This document shows positions 55,307 through 64,000 of a stretch of 64,000 nt of DNA, piece by piece. This DNA comes from Gracilaria gracilis (lineage: Eukaryota > Rhodophyta > Florideophyceae > Gracilariales > Gracilariaceae), in assembly GCA_030374805.1 (NCBI GenBank), contig JARGSG010000013.1, forward strand, positions 124,001 to 188,000, written 5' to 3'. The position numbers and the translations under genes were made by a program. The notes beneath the pieces were generated by a model. The model made no database searches. It saw only the letters and a program-made list of their open reading frames with translations, and was not told the origin of the DNA. The stretch's first letter is position 1. Each line of letters opens with the position of its first letter.

Positions 55307-55954
55307 ATGTCTTTGACAGAAAGCCTAAACTGCTTTTTTGTGTCCAAAATGATTTCGGTTCTTTTCAACCTTCTTTTCGACTTTGTTCTCTTCATGATCT
55401 CAGGTTGTGTTGGCCTTTTCCTCATCCAACTAGTGGCTCACTGGGAAAGGGATACCCGTAAGACGCTACACCCTCTGCTCTCGCAAGTGAAGTTTTTCTT
55501 GTGGGGCCCTCCAGAAAGAGACACGTTCCGGAATGGAATTGCTTGGCAAGATCCATATGACATTGAGTTGGCACCGGACAGAATGGAAGTCGACTTCCTC
55601 ACTCCACAACCACCGTTCTACGGCGGGTATCTGGATGAGTCGCGCTTCAAGGACGTCAAGTTGTGTCTCAATGATCAATGGTATGCGAAGCTCGAGTGGC
55701 GCGCTCCTGGGATCAAGCGCGCAGCTTCAGCATTGCCGAAGCAGCGTGCACGCAAACGGCGGCGGTGTGACAATGGCCCAATGTTATTCCGCTGTCGGTG
55801 GTCCGCACAGCAATCTGCTGTTGCGGATCTGAACAAGCGTCCGCCAAGCGACTGCGGTCGTGTATGCCACAGTATCTGCACCCTGTGTTTAGGTAAAGGC
55901 GCATTACCTGTCGGTGGTGGCGACCTGAATCTCCCACGGCGGTGCGATTGCTGA
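55307..55954 (+). CDS. Membrane-anchored hypothetical protein, copy 2
   Basis: Encodes the same 215 residues as the frame at 51438-52085, with identical DNA, including leader. N-terminal membrane anchor, basic cluster and Cys-rich tail are as described there. Two identical gene copies less than 4 kb apart may raise dosage of the product, if it is expressed. Confidence 0.5.
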   Translation: MSLTESLNCFFVSKMISVLFNLLFDFVLFMISGCVGLFLIQLVAHWERDTRKTLHPLLSQVKFFLWGPPERDTFRNGIAWQDPYDIELAPDRMEVDFLTPQPPFYGGYLDESRFKDVKLCLNDQWYAKLEWRAPGIKRAASALPKQRARKRRRCDNGPMLFRCRWSAQQSAVADLNKRPPSDCGRVCHSICTLCLGKGALPVGGGDLNLPRRCDC

Positions 55955-56264
55955 GCGGACCGCGTTGTGACACATGTGACACATGCTGCGCTTTGCGCGC
56001 TGTGGGTCGCTTTTATCCAATTGGGCTACCCAGCGAATGCGCCTCGCGGCGTGTTCACTGGGAAGTCGGGGCGACTGCAGAGGTGCCTCGAGGCACTGGT
56101 TCGGTTGCCCCGACTGGCTTTCTTTGATCGTATAAGTTATCTCGGCAAGCGAGTGTAGATAATAGTGCACGAGACGGTTGAATTAGGGCTCAAGCCGAAG
56201 GCGAGGGACCCATCCAGCTGTCAAGTAACCCGTTATCGCACGACTTTGTTGATACGAATCGCTT

Positions 56265-56369
56265 ATCGAACGATCTCTGGGGCACTTCACGTGACTCTGA
56301 CATATAAACACGACTTATCTAGAGTGTTATATGTCAGAGTCACGTGAATAGATCCAGAGATCGTTCGAT
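56265..56369. repeat. Large hairpin at the end of duplication copy 2
   Basis: Same structure as at 52396-52500, shifted by 3869 bp: stems 56265-56278 with 56356-56369 and 56286-56306 with 56328-56348. One of the three substitutions between copies lies in the unpaired patch of its right arm. Confidence 0.9.
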
Positions 56370-56483
56370 TGTGTGTGTTTTTAGGACGTACGACATGGAT
56401 GTCATGAATTTTCTTATTACAAAACATTGTTACGCCGCGAGTCGGTTTACTATGTAACCACCGTTCTGGAAGAAGCACACTTT

Positions 56484-56531
56484 TTGCTTTACCAGCTGAG
56501 CCATGACCGCTCATATGCTTGCCCAGAGCAC
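56484..56531 (-). repeat. tRNA-like SINE fragment (copy 2 of 2)
   Basis: On the minus strand it contains TGGCTCAGCTGG (56492-56503), a perfect pol III A box as in tRNAs. The block matches 34412-34457. The D stem could partly pair, but no B box or acceptor stem follows, so it is not a tRNA gene. Confidence 0.45.
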
Positions 56532-57771
56532 TGGTGCCTTCTATCTTCAGCTCCCTGACACTACCCATGCGCTGCAGAAGAATATCTGTATCTGGAGAGG
56601 GTTATCTCTGAGACAGAGAAAGGATCTGAAGTGACTGTGACGCCATTTCTTATTCTGTATTGGTCTTACCGCATCCACCACACATATTTCCTCCGTCACG
56701 GCCGATCTCGGAGATGGATTCAAGGTCATGGCGCCTTCGTCATTTTTGTTGAGAGTTCTATTTTGGCCTGACACCCACGTGCGTGGTTCAAAGAGCACTA
56801 GTTCTTGCGCGTTCTCTATTCTACGAAGGTACGTCTGGAAGCTGAGGCTCATGACGCAAAGCATCGGAAGAACTTTTTGGACTTGTAATTAGCGAAAGAG
56901 ACGGAGACAGAGATCGAGTGAGGGCTCTTCCAGGGTGAACTCAGCGGTAGCATATGGCTGATCTACCCTTGGTAGTGTAACGCTAATGCACGTGTAGTGT
57001 CACAGAGTGTAGTCACAGACAGCCTGCAAGCTACTTCAAGCTCTGTCTCCTTCATAGAGTAGGGATAGATCTTCTAGATGTATCCATCGCAGCTGTAGAT
57101 ATGAATACAAAACGTGATGGAGGCTGCTCTCTTCTTGAGAGAGTCAGCCAGACCTTCGTCATCACCTTCAGTGTTATAGGCAGTCTAGGCTGCAAGTTTC
57201 TTACCTGGTGAATCGTGGAGGTGTAGAAGGGTTTGCATTGCTGCCGCCCTCTCTGGTTAGGCTATTGGGTCATGTCACACGTTTTGCACCTTCGGGTGAC
57301 AAAAGTTTACAAACTTCACGAAGGTAACTTGAGTGACTTTCGCTTAATGAAAGACTACGTTGGCATGCGAGCGTACAGAATTGTACAAGCAGTGCAAAGT
57401 TGGCCTCAAGAGTGCAAATTAAGCTCAGTTTCATTGAGATCCGTATGCTATCCTCCTCCAAGAAGAATTTGAACTTCTCGAGAAAGTAGAGTATGAATAC
57501 GAGCACGTCGTCCAATTCTACTCCAGTGTGCAAATCCCTCGTTTCCGTTCGGCGGTTAGAAAAAGAAACAGAACATTCTTCAAACCCTGCGATCACTCAA
57601 GCTCTAAGAATGAGGTTGAAGGTAATCGTGATTCCACTCAACCACAGCTTCATGGATCAACAAAGGTGTTCTAGACAAAAGTTGTGGTGTCGTACTGTAT
57701 ATAGTCGCGCTGGGAGTCTGCGCCTATGCCTAGTATGTCACTCGCATACCTCTTGACTCCAATACTAGCCA
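56532..57771. other. No supported gene; weak third copy of duplicated sequence
   Basis: Frames here are short and lack conserved motifs. Near 57660-57780 a few blocks (GTCGCGCTGGGAGTCTGC) resemble the duplicated segments at 44.63 and 53.37 kb, suggesting a third, more diverged copy. Confidence 0.35.
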
Positions 57772-57996
57772 ATGAGTGCGATGGATGAAAGACATCATGT
57801 CATTGTTGCAGAGTTTGTGGGAAGTCCCACGGAGGAAGAAGAAAGGCTGGGGCATATTGCTTCTCAGTCTGGGTACTTTGACATAACGATCAGACGCGAT
57901 CGCGAAGGACGACGCATAGTTTCCAATAGATTAACCTGCTTTCCAGATAAGGTACATTCAGGTGGTTTCAATCTGTTCCTTAACCAGGCAGTGTGA
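57772..57996 (+). CDS. Possible small hypothetical protein
   Basis: A 74-codon ATG-started frame has a charged, well-mixed composition (FVGSPTEEEERLGHIASQSG; FDITIRRDREGRR) unlike the low-complexity frames around it. No family is recognised and no relative was seen in the window. Confidence 0.25.
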   Translation: MSAMDERHHVIVAEFVGSPTEEEERLGHIASQSGYFDITIRRDREGRRIVSNRLTCFPDKVHSGGFNLFLNQAV

Positions 57997-58189
57997 GGAA
58001 GAACAACTTTAGAGCCAGAAACAACCACGAGTGCCCGCTACTGCCTCACAAAGAAGCCTGGGTTGCATTCACTGCAACTTCTCTCTTCCACTTGACATCT
58101 GTGGAAACACTTTTGCTGCTTGTTTCAGATGCGGAATGAACTCAACTTGGTAAGGCCTCCTACGGCGGGGCAGTTTTGGGGAAGATTAT

Positions 58190-58996
58190 TAGTAAATAGA
58201 AGCTTACAACTACATATGCTGTGTCTACGACAAGTGAGCATCTCTGGATCAACTTCACTCTGGCTCTTTGTCGTGACCCAATGCTACCAAAACAAATACG
58301 TGTAGACGATTGTCATTGTTTGATATTACATGCTTGACGATTGCCTTTCAACTTTACTTCATTAAAAAATACCGGGCTAGGTCCAAGCAGACGTTCCAGC
58401 GACTACAATTGCAGTGTACCAGAAATCTGGAAGAAACCACCAAACAGTGATGGGTACGTTTTCACTAAATAAGGAAAGTCATTCCTTGTTACATTTTCCT
58501 TACCTTTTTCTCCATAAACTGAACCATCTGCGATTTGAAGTCAAAACTTTGCTGCTCTCGAGTAACTTTCCTGAACATAATTTGGTCCTAACCAATTTCG
58601 CTGTATCATAGAATGGATGCCAATTTATGTCCTCGAACGTAACGTATTAGTTTGCGGCTTCTAATTAGCTTCAGACAAAGAACGCATTTATCGTCGTCGA
58701 AACTGACACTGTTCGCATCAACTCGCACGGCGTCTACTTTAAATGCGACAACTTTGGAAAGCGAAATCGAGCAGTTGTTCAGCTGTGGTAGTCGAAATGG
58801 TAACACCTGTACGGCAATTCGACGGTCAAGCTCGAGGCCAGTTCGGCCATGGTTCAAACCCCATGGGTCTCCGGTGAGACCAAGCGGATCAACAGCCTTT
58901 TTTTTATTATTTGTTCTGGGTTGTGGTCTTCGCGGCTTTAGTTTCAACTCTAAATATGGCATTCTGTACAGCTCTCTTGGTTTGTTATGAAATGTA
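58190..58996 (+). repeat. Dispersed repeat with tRNA-like promoter, copy 2
   Basis: Matches 43396-44205 at high identity by eye. Pol III A box TAGTCGAAATGG at 58789-58800 and B box GGTTCAAACCC at 58851-58861 are unchanged. It begins GTAAATAGAAGC and ends near TTATGAAAT, where similarity to copy 1 stops. Confidence 0.8.
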
Positions 58997-59462
58997 GTTG
59001 TATATAGCTGCTGGTTCAGAGTCATTGTAATTTTATGGGGACCCAGGTATTGTTCTAAATTACCAATACCTTGTGTAACAAAGCGCGCTTGTTATAACGT
59101 AAATACGTGGAAGTGACTACTTTTAACTTTGTTACTTTGATTTGACCACCGCCGAAAATGCTTTACTATTTGACTTTGAACCCGGAAAAAAAGTAGTCAG
59201 AAATAAGTTACGCCCTTTGTAGTTTCTTCAAAACCACAACATCGAAAAATAGAGAGGAAAAAAGACAATATTGAGCTACTAGACATTGTTATTGTGTAGA
59301 GCATCTAACGAGTTGTTTGAAGAATAGAGAACGAGATGTAACAGAAGAAAGAGTGGACCTAACTAGCATTTGTACACACACATACACTACCTATTGCAAT
59401 ATACCCTTGTGCAAGTTGACCTACAAAGCCTATTTGTAAAAGATTAGTGGTATGAGAAGGGA
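58997..59462. other. AT-rich intergenic region
   Basis: About 470 bp beyond the repeat and 3' of the sulfotransferase gene. No open frame or conserved motif is supported. It probably holds the 3' end of the sulfotransferase transcript. Confidence 0.4.
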
Positions 59463-60410
59463 TCAAGGAGACAAATGGCGCAACTCTCCTAATTGGGACT
59501 CCATTGCAAAGCGATACAGCTTCTTGGCTGCATTCTCAGGAATCACCAATTCTCCACGCCCAACCTTATTGAAGTGCGGAATGCCGTCTTTCACCATCTC
59601 TCTGTACGGCAACCGCTCCAATACAGGCTTCAGAATTGTCACGTTGCCAATCTCGCCCACATCGAGCACCATATCGTACGGCACCTCATCAAAGTAAAGT
59701 TGCTGCGGCCGAAAATGGGCGTTTATCATGTCCAGTGGAATCACCTTTTGTTGGCGGATGCGATCGAGCGCAGTGGCAAACTCACTAATGTTCATACACG
59801 GTCTTGGCGAGTGCGGCAGACGGGCCTGCTCCCTCAGAGTGGGCACGATAACGCTGTAGCCCAGATCGGCATTGTACTTGTCGGTGATGCACTCGACCTT
59901 GTCGTTGAACGCCGAGATAAGTCTCTCGAACGGGTCGCGCTGGACTGCCATGCGCAACGTGTTGTGTGACGTGAGGACGCTTCGTTGCTCACGTTTTGAA
60001 AGGTCGGATAGGTACTTGGCTTCAGAGTTCCAACACGGTCCACGGATGTTTTGCACGTTGGGGCTCACGTGCTCTCGACAGCGTCGGTTGTCGTACTCTT
60101 GGCCAAGAAGGCCGTGAAAGAACCAGTGATACAGAGAGGTGCTTCCGCCCTTCGCGATGGAGGCTAGCAGAACGTTGGCGGACGGAAAGTAGACAAACTG
60201 CTTGTTGTCGCTCAGTTCTTCGAGTAGGGAGTCGTTCGTAAGTAGCGCGAGTTTGGCCGACGTTGGACTTTCCACTGGCGGCCGCGGGAGAGGTAAACGA
60301 GAGCTGAGAAACAGAAAGGAGATCGGACTCAGTGCCAGCACGATGAGGGATATGAGAAGGACGGCGAGCTGTTGACAACGACTTTGTGTAGGGACGAAAG
60401 AGTAGTACAT
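59463..60410 (-). CDS. Golgi-type carbohydrate sulfotransferase
   Basis: This intact 315-residue single-exon gene encodes an enzyme expected to transfer sulfate from PAPS to a sugar chain, in a red alga plausibly a galactan of the matrix. A short cytosolic tail and a membrane anchor at residues 13-36 give type II topology, as in Golgi sulfotransferases. The 5'-phosphosulfate loop is IAKGGSTSLY (K87-S92) and the 3'-phosphate motif is QRDPFERLISAF (R158, S166). NAHFRPQQ (residues 230-237) matches the N-x-H-x-x-P-Q motif of the Sulfotransfer_2 group. Start at the ATG at 60410 places the anchor correctly. Substrate cannot be read from sequence. Confidence 0.9.
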   Translation of the reverse strand: MYYSFVPTQSRCQQLAVLLISLIVLALSPISFLFLSSRLPLPRPPVESPTSAKLALLTNDSLLEELSDNKQFVYFPSANVLLASIAKGGSTSLYHWFFHGLLGQEYDNRRCREHVSPNVQNIRGPCWNSEAKYLSDLSKREQRSVLTSHNTLRMAVQRDPFERLISAFNDKVECITDKYNADLGYSVIVPTLREQARLPHSPRPCMNISEFATALDRIRQQKVIPLDMINAHFRPQQLYFDEVPYDMVLDVGEIGNVTILKPVLERLPYREMVKDGIPHFNKVGRGELVIPENAAKKLYRFAMESQLGELRHLSP

Positions 60411-60525
60411 GTTGATTCAAGCGATATAGACGCAGGCAGCACGCAGATTCCTCGTTATCGGTTGTGAATGCTGGGAGAGTAGAAGGTTGGTGAGATCAGG
60501 TTTGATAGAAAAGGCTGCTATCAAT

Positions 60526-60536
60526 TCCTTTATAAG
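60526..60536 (-). promoter_or_regulatory. TATA-box-like element of the sulfotransferase gene
   Basis: CCTTATAAAGG (minus strand) lies about 116-126 bp upstream of the ATG at 60410. It is palindromic apart from its centre. The distance is like that of the TATA-like element before the haloperoxidase gene. Confidence 0.35.
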
Positions 60537-61584
60537 GGCCAGCATGGCGGGGCATGGAACCATTTCCATTTCCGCAAGCCTAAGAGGCAGACCGTGGACG
60601 GATTGGGTGACCAAGAGGGTCAATGATATACAATTGCTTCTCTTTTTGGTAACTACGTGTGGATAGATAGTTCACAACTATACCAAACTTGAATTGAGCA
60701 GACTCCTTGAACTCGTAGTGGGCCGGCCTCGAGCTGTACTCAATGCCAGCTAGGATAACAGAACTACCCTTGGTAGTGGGTATTGCTGGACGAACTCAAT
60801 TGGGGACTGAACTTGAATTTGCAAAACTTAAGAATTGTGGAACCATATTGTGGAACACGTGGCATGGATCTTCCACGCCGACCACGTGTCCCACTCTCGA
60901 CAGCAAAAAGAAAACTCTTTCATTTCGAAACTGTCAGTTCAGCTTGATGCTCGCAGCGCGGCGGCCAATCACATGGAGACATGACAAAAAATCTGCCGAA
61001 AGCGCCGCCAGGAAGGGTGTTGCTTTACATTATTTATTACAGAAGGGAAGCAAAGTTACCTTCGGGGAAGTGGCGGCAAATAATGAAGGGCGTCCAGCAA
61101 CAAAATTTGTTTAGTGAGCAACAGTGCACTGGGCAACAGTGCACTGGGCCTTGGTCTGTTGTCAGCCCCGCCACCTCACTGACGAGGTCGCCAACAATCT
61201 CCGCGCTCCCGCCTGAGAGGCCGAATGTACTACATCTGCCGGCCGCCGTGTGCGATATACAGCTGTGCAGCTCCCGAACGATGAAGTCAGTCAGAAACAC
61301 AGAAACACGGGCCTAAATTTCCCGTATGCTCTTTTCAAAGTAAAAAAGAAACATTCAACAGAGTACATTTGGACACCTATTCCAATGCACAGTTTGAGAG
61401 AACGGAAAAGTTGGAGTCCTTACGAGAAATGTTTTCGTTGTCGATACAAAAACAGTTTTAACGGATACTTTGTCGTGAAGACGTTTGCTCCTGGTTCAGA
61501 TAAAACGTCCCTCACTCCGCTGAACTTGAGAATAAACGAGAACTCATTTTGCTTTGAATATTCTTTTCGGTGCATACAAGCAAG
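60537..61584. other. Intergenic region, no supported gene
   Basis: Frames at 60743-61114 and 61250-61675 are open but have no recognisable motif, and the second lacks an ATG and runs into a repeat. A 16-bp direct repeat (GCAACAGTGCACTGGG, twice) lies at about 61120-61150. Confidence 0.4.
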
Positions 61585-62240
61585 TCTCCATGCCGCAACA
61601 CCAAATGTACGAGACATGGTGACAGGGATGAGTTACATTGTTCACACGCATTCAAACAATGCGACGCATCATTGACAGGTTTGATACGACAAAAGCGCCA
61701 AATTCTTGCCTGTTCTATGGATTTCTAGAAAGATAGCACTCTGGTGTGTTAGACATACAACTCTATTTCATAAAAAAGCAACTGAGCTGTACAGAATGCC
61801 ATATTCAGAGTTGAAACCAAAGCCGCGAAGACCACAACCCAGAACAAATAATAAAAAAAAAGGCTGTTGATCCGCTTGGTCTCACCGGAGACCCATGGGG
61901 TTTGAACCATGGCCGAACTGGCCTCGAGCTTGACCGTCGAATTGCCGTACAGGTGTTACCATTTCGACTACCACAGCTGAACAACTGCTCGATTTCGCTT
62001 GCCATAGTTGTTGCATTTAAAGTAGACGCCGTGGGAGTTGATTTGACCAGTGTCAGTTTCGACGACGATAATAAACGTTTTGTGTCTGAAGCTAATTAGA
62101 AGCCGCAAACTAATACGTTACGTCCGAGGACATAAATTGGAATCCATTCTATGATACAACGAAATTGGCGAGGAGCAAATTAGGGGTCAGTTTATAGAAA
62201 AAAAAAGGTAAGGAAAATGTAACGAGGACAATGAAAACGC
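61585..62240 (-). repeat. Dispersed repeat with tRNA-like promoter, copy 3 (inverted)
   Basis: Inverted copy of 43700-44395 with small deletions. B box at 61898-61908 (minus) is intact. It extends past the point where copy 2 ends (through TGCGACGCATCATTGA and CCAAATGTACGAGACATGG), showing that copies 1 and 3 share the longer form. Confidence 0.78.
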
Positions 62241-62317
62241 GGACATGTAATGAACGGATATATGCTTTGTGAGATATCGTGTACAGTTTGATGCTCTGCT
62301 GACGGTATGAACTGAGT

Positions 62318-63163
62318 TCAGTGGGAGAAAAACCGCTTGAGGAAACGGCGCTTCAACGAACCAGTAATCTTATGATCGGTGTAGTATTGTTGAAGAGACA
62401 GCGTTAGCATTGTGAGCAGAGCAACGTTATGTCCGGGCGTGACATGCAATTCGTAGCCCATCTTGGAAGACAAGCGATGACCCGAAGCCACAACGGCACC
62501 ACTACGAACGTTGAGCATTTGAAAAGTGTTGACAGTAGCCATGGATGTACTGAACGTGTTGAGCTTCAAGTTGGCGTCGATGCTCATAAAGAACTGTTTC
62601 TTATTATGACCGTTTCCAACATGCAGGGAGTGACCCGCGCTCTTCTTGATGACGGTGGCGACGGGCTCCTTGGTGACGCCATCGACAACCTGCACGTAGA
62701 ACGGAAGACGAAAAGCAAACGTCTTCAACTTGTAGACGAGCTGTTCGTCGCCATCAAACAAACACACAGTGCCCGTAGCTCGCGATCCCTTGTGCAGGAT
62801 TCGGAACAAGCGGCGACGCGAGCCGACCTCGGTGACTTCAAAGTCGGAGCCCTTCTTGCTCTCGATGCGCAGCCGAACGGGCCTCTTGAACGAGAAGCGC
62901 AGAAACATATCCGGCGCGATGGCGGTGTTGCCGCGCTTGAGCGCATTATGCGCGCCCGACGCACCCGCGGACGCGGCGGTGGCGGCGTCGCCAGCAGAGC
63001 TGGCAGCGGAGACGGTGAGAGCGGAGGGCGGCAAGCGCGACGAGTGCGGCATCGAAGGCGGGCGCGCGGGAACAGTGGCGGCGGCACGGCTGCGGCGCGC
63101 GGGTTCGAACAGCTGGCGTAAACTACGCGCCGACCAGACGCTGTGGCGGCGAGCGCGGCGCAT
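62318..63163 (-). CDS. Probable LURP-one/tubby-fold protein
   Basis: The reading frame is open upstream to 63385 but the first ATG is at 63163 (281 residues), another at 63052 (244 residues). The N-terminal third is Ala/Arg/Ser-rich low complexity, perhaps a targeting or disordered region. The C-terminal 200 residues have alternating beta-strand pattern: FEVTEVGSRRRLFRILHKG, TGTVCLFDGDEQLVYKLK, FYVQVVDGVTKEPVATVIKK, FFMSIDANLKLNTFSTSM, then a hydrophobic helix (NVALLTMLTLSLQQYY). This order of strands around a final buried helix resembles LURP-one-related and tubby C-terminal domains, which bind membranes or phosphoinositides. The basic tail SLKRRFLKRFF is consistent with membrane contact. 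The assignment rests on pattern, not on a signature residue. Confidence 0.6.
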   Translation of the reverse strand: MRRARRHSVWSARSLRQLFEPARRSRAAATVPARPPSMPHSSRLPPSALTVSAASSAGDAATAASAGASGAHNALKRGNTAIAPDMFLRFSFKRPVRLRIESKKGSDFEVTEVGSRRRLFRILHKGSRATGTVCLFDGDEQLVYKLKTFAFRLPFYVQVVDGVTKEPVATVIKKSAGHSLHVGNGHNKKQFFMSIDANLKLNTFSTSMATVNTFQMLNVRSGAVVASGHRLSSKMGYELHVTPGHNVALLTMLTLSLQQYYTDHKITGSLKRRFLKRFFSH

Positions 63164-64000
63164 GACGCAAGCGCGGGCGGTGGCGCCGGCGCGTTGCGAC
63201 AGCGCGCGGCACGTTGGGTGGCGGAAGATGCGCGTCCACCGGCCGCGCCGTTGCGTCTGCTGCTCGCGCGCGCGAGAGGCCGCGCCGCGTGGCAGCCGAT
63301 TCGCGCATGCGCACGCGCGCGGAAAGCGGAAGCAAGCGGCAGCAATGGCGCCGCCACGCGCGCGCCGTACACACGTGGCGGGCACACACGTGGCGGGTAC
63401 ACACGTGTCACACGGAAGCGCTCACCAGCGCGGCGATTCAGGCGCGGTCTAAACAAGCGTGAATGATCGCGTGAACGCCCATCTACGGCCATTGATTGGC
63501 TTAGACGGCTTGGGGCATCAACGCCCGTGAACGCCCCGACGCAATTTCTTAAAGGCCCCGGAGCTATAAGCAGAACCCCTACCCCAACCGGATTGTTGCA
63601 CTTGGTGATTTTCCCACCAATCGTTTAAATTCAAAGAGAGGTGTTGGCCCCACGGACCCGGATGCGCTTTAAGGTAAAGCTCGTGCATTTTAGACAACTG
63701 CACGCTACATTTCGACGGCAGTATACTCTCCTCTCACGTTCTTGCGCTCCCCCAACGCTCCAAACTGCGCTCCTTGTTACACTCAACCCTAAATTCTGCA
63801 ACTTCACCCTCTCGTATATTTGCCTTAACATCTTCTTTGTGGCTGCCGTTTCGCCTTTCATTCACTTGGCTACAATAAAAAAGAAAAGCAGCAATGCCAT
63901 TGCACCCGCTTTAGCCGTCGACGGTGTTCCCGACGTTCGAGTCTCCCGCCGGAGTCCTATGAGGAAAACCAACACCTCTAAACCTTCATCAGCAAACCCC
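63164..64000. other. GC-rich upstream region and right edge
   Basis: Several long frames on both strands between 63123 and 63492 arise from GC richness and overlap each other; none is called. A 15-bp repeat (ACACACGTGGCGGGT, about three copies) lies at 63369-63412. Near the right edge a plus-strand frame around KKKSSNAIAPALAVDG is open to the end of the window and may be the start of a gene, but no start can be fixed. Confidence 0.3.

Larger units (their letters stand above)
55141..56377 (+). repeat. Near-identical 1237-bp duplication, copy 2
   Basis: Direct copy of 51272-52508 at an offset of 3869 bp, with three substitutions. The left neighbour is diverged paralogous sequence; the right neighbour is unrelated. 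Confidence 0.95.

Noticed and set aside
56430-56525. Possible tRNA gene on the minus strand
   Set aside because: The A box is perfect, but there is no B box, no proper anticodon arm and no acceptor stem.
61250-61675. Open frame of 141 codons
   Set aside because: No ATG start, and it runs into the third copy of the dispersed repeat, which is not coding in the other copies.
62725-63492. Minus-strand open frame of 255 codons
   Set aside because: It overlaps the LURP-like gene in another frame, lacks domain features and is a product of GC richness. Plus-strand frames in the same place were rejected for the same reason.
63959-64000. Start of a gene at the right edge
   Set aside because: The frame is open to the window end, but only 14 codons follow the ATG, too few to judge.

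Overview
The window reads as nuclear DNA of a marine red alga, probably a florideophyte of the Chondrus type. This is an inference from three things: an intact secreted vanadium-dependent haloperoxidase, an intact Golgi-type carbohydrate sulfotransferase (the kind of enzyme that builds sulfated galactans), and short intron-less genes set between dense LTR retrotransposons. No ribosomal RNA, convincing tRNA gene or CRISPR array was seen.

Layout. Bases 1-3941 hold decayed coding remnants, including two relatives of one unknown protein. A broken Gypsy-type LTR element fills 3942-9178 (261-bp LTRs, 5-bp target duplication). From 9738 to 28518 there is a three-level nest: a PIF/Harbinger-like DNA transposon gene is split by a minus-strand Gypsy element (9887-27368), which is itself split by a younger plus-strand chromodomain Gypsy element (14021-25781) that carries a long antisense open region. 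A second, inverted copy of the DNA transposon gene lies at 28933-30214, followed by a TIR-bounded non-autonomous element at 30531-31486.

The first convincing host gene is the haloperoxidase (32143-33864). A Copia element that looks whole and very young (36123-42471, identical 205-bp LTRs, target duplication ATTGT) follows. From 42.5 to 59 kb the sequence is a mosaic of duplications: a roughly 1-kb repeat with a tRNA-like pol III promoter (three copies), an old segmental duplication (about 44.4-47.3 kb against 53.1-54.4 kb) in which one copy lacks the 476-codon gene at 45596-47026, and a nearly identical 1237-bp pair (51272-52508 and 55141-56377), each holding the same 215-residue membrane-anchored protein gene and each ending just after a large hairpin. 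The right end has the sulfotransferase (59463-60410, minus) and a probable LURP-one/tubby-fold protein (62318-63163, minus).

The confident host genes (haloperoxidase, sulfotransferase, LURP-like protein, the duplicated 215-residue protein) do not form an operon-like unit. The first two fit the extracellular matrix and halogen chemistry of red algae. The most unusual signals are the antisense open region inside the chromodomain Gypsy element, and the sharp change from diverged to near-identical sequence in the 51-56 kb duplication, which looks like gene conversion ending at a hairpin.
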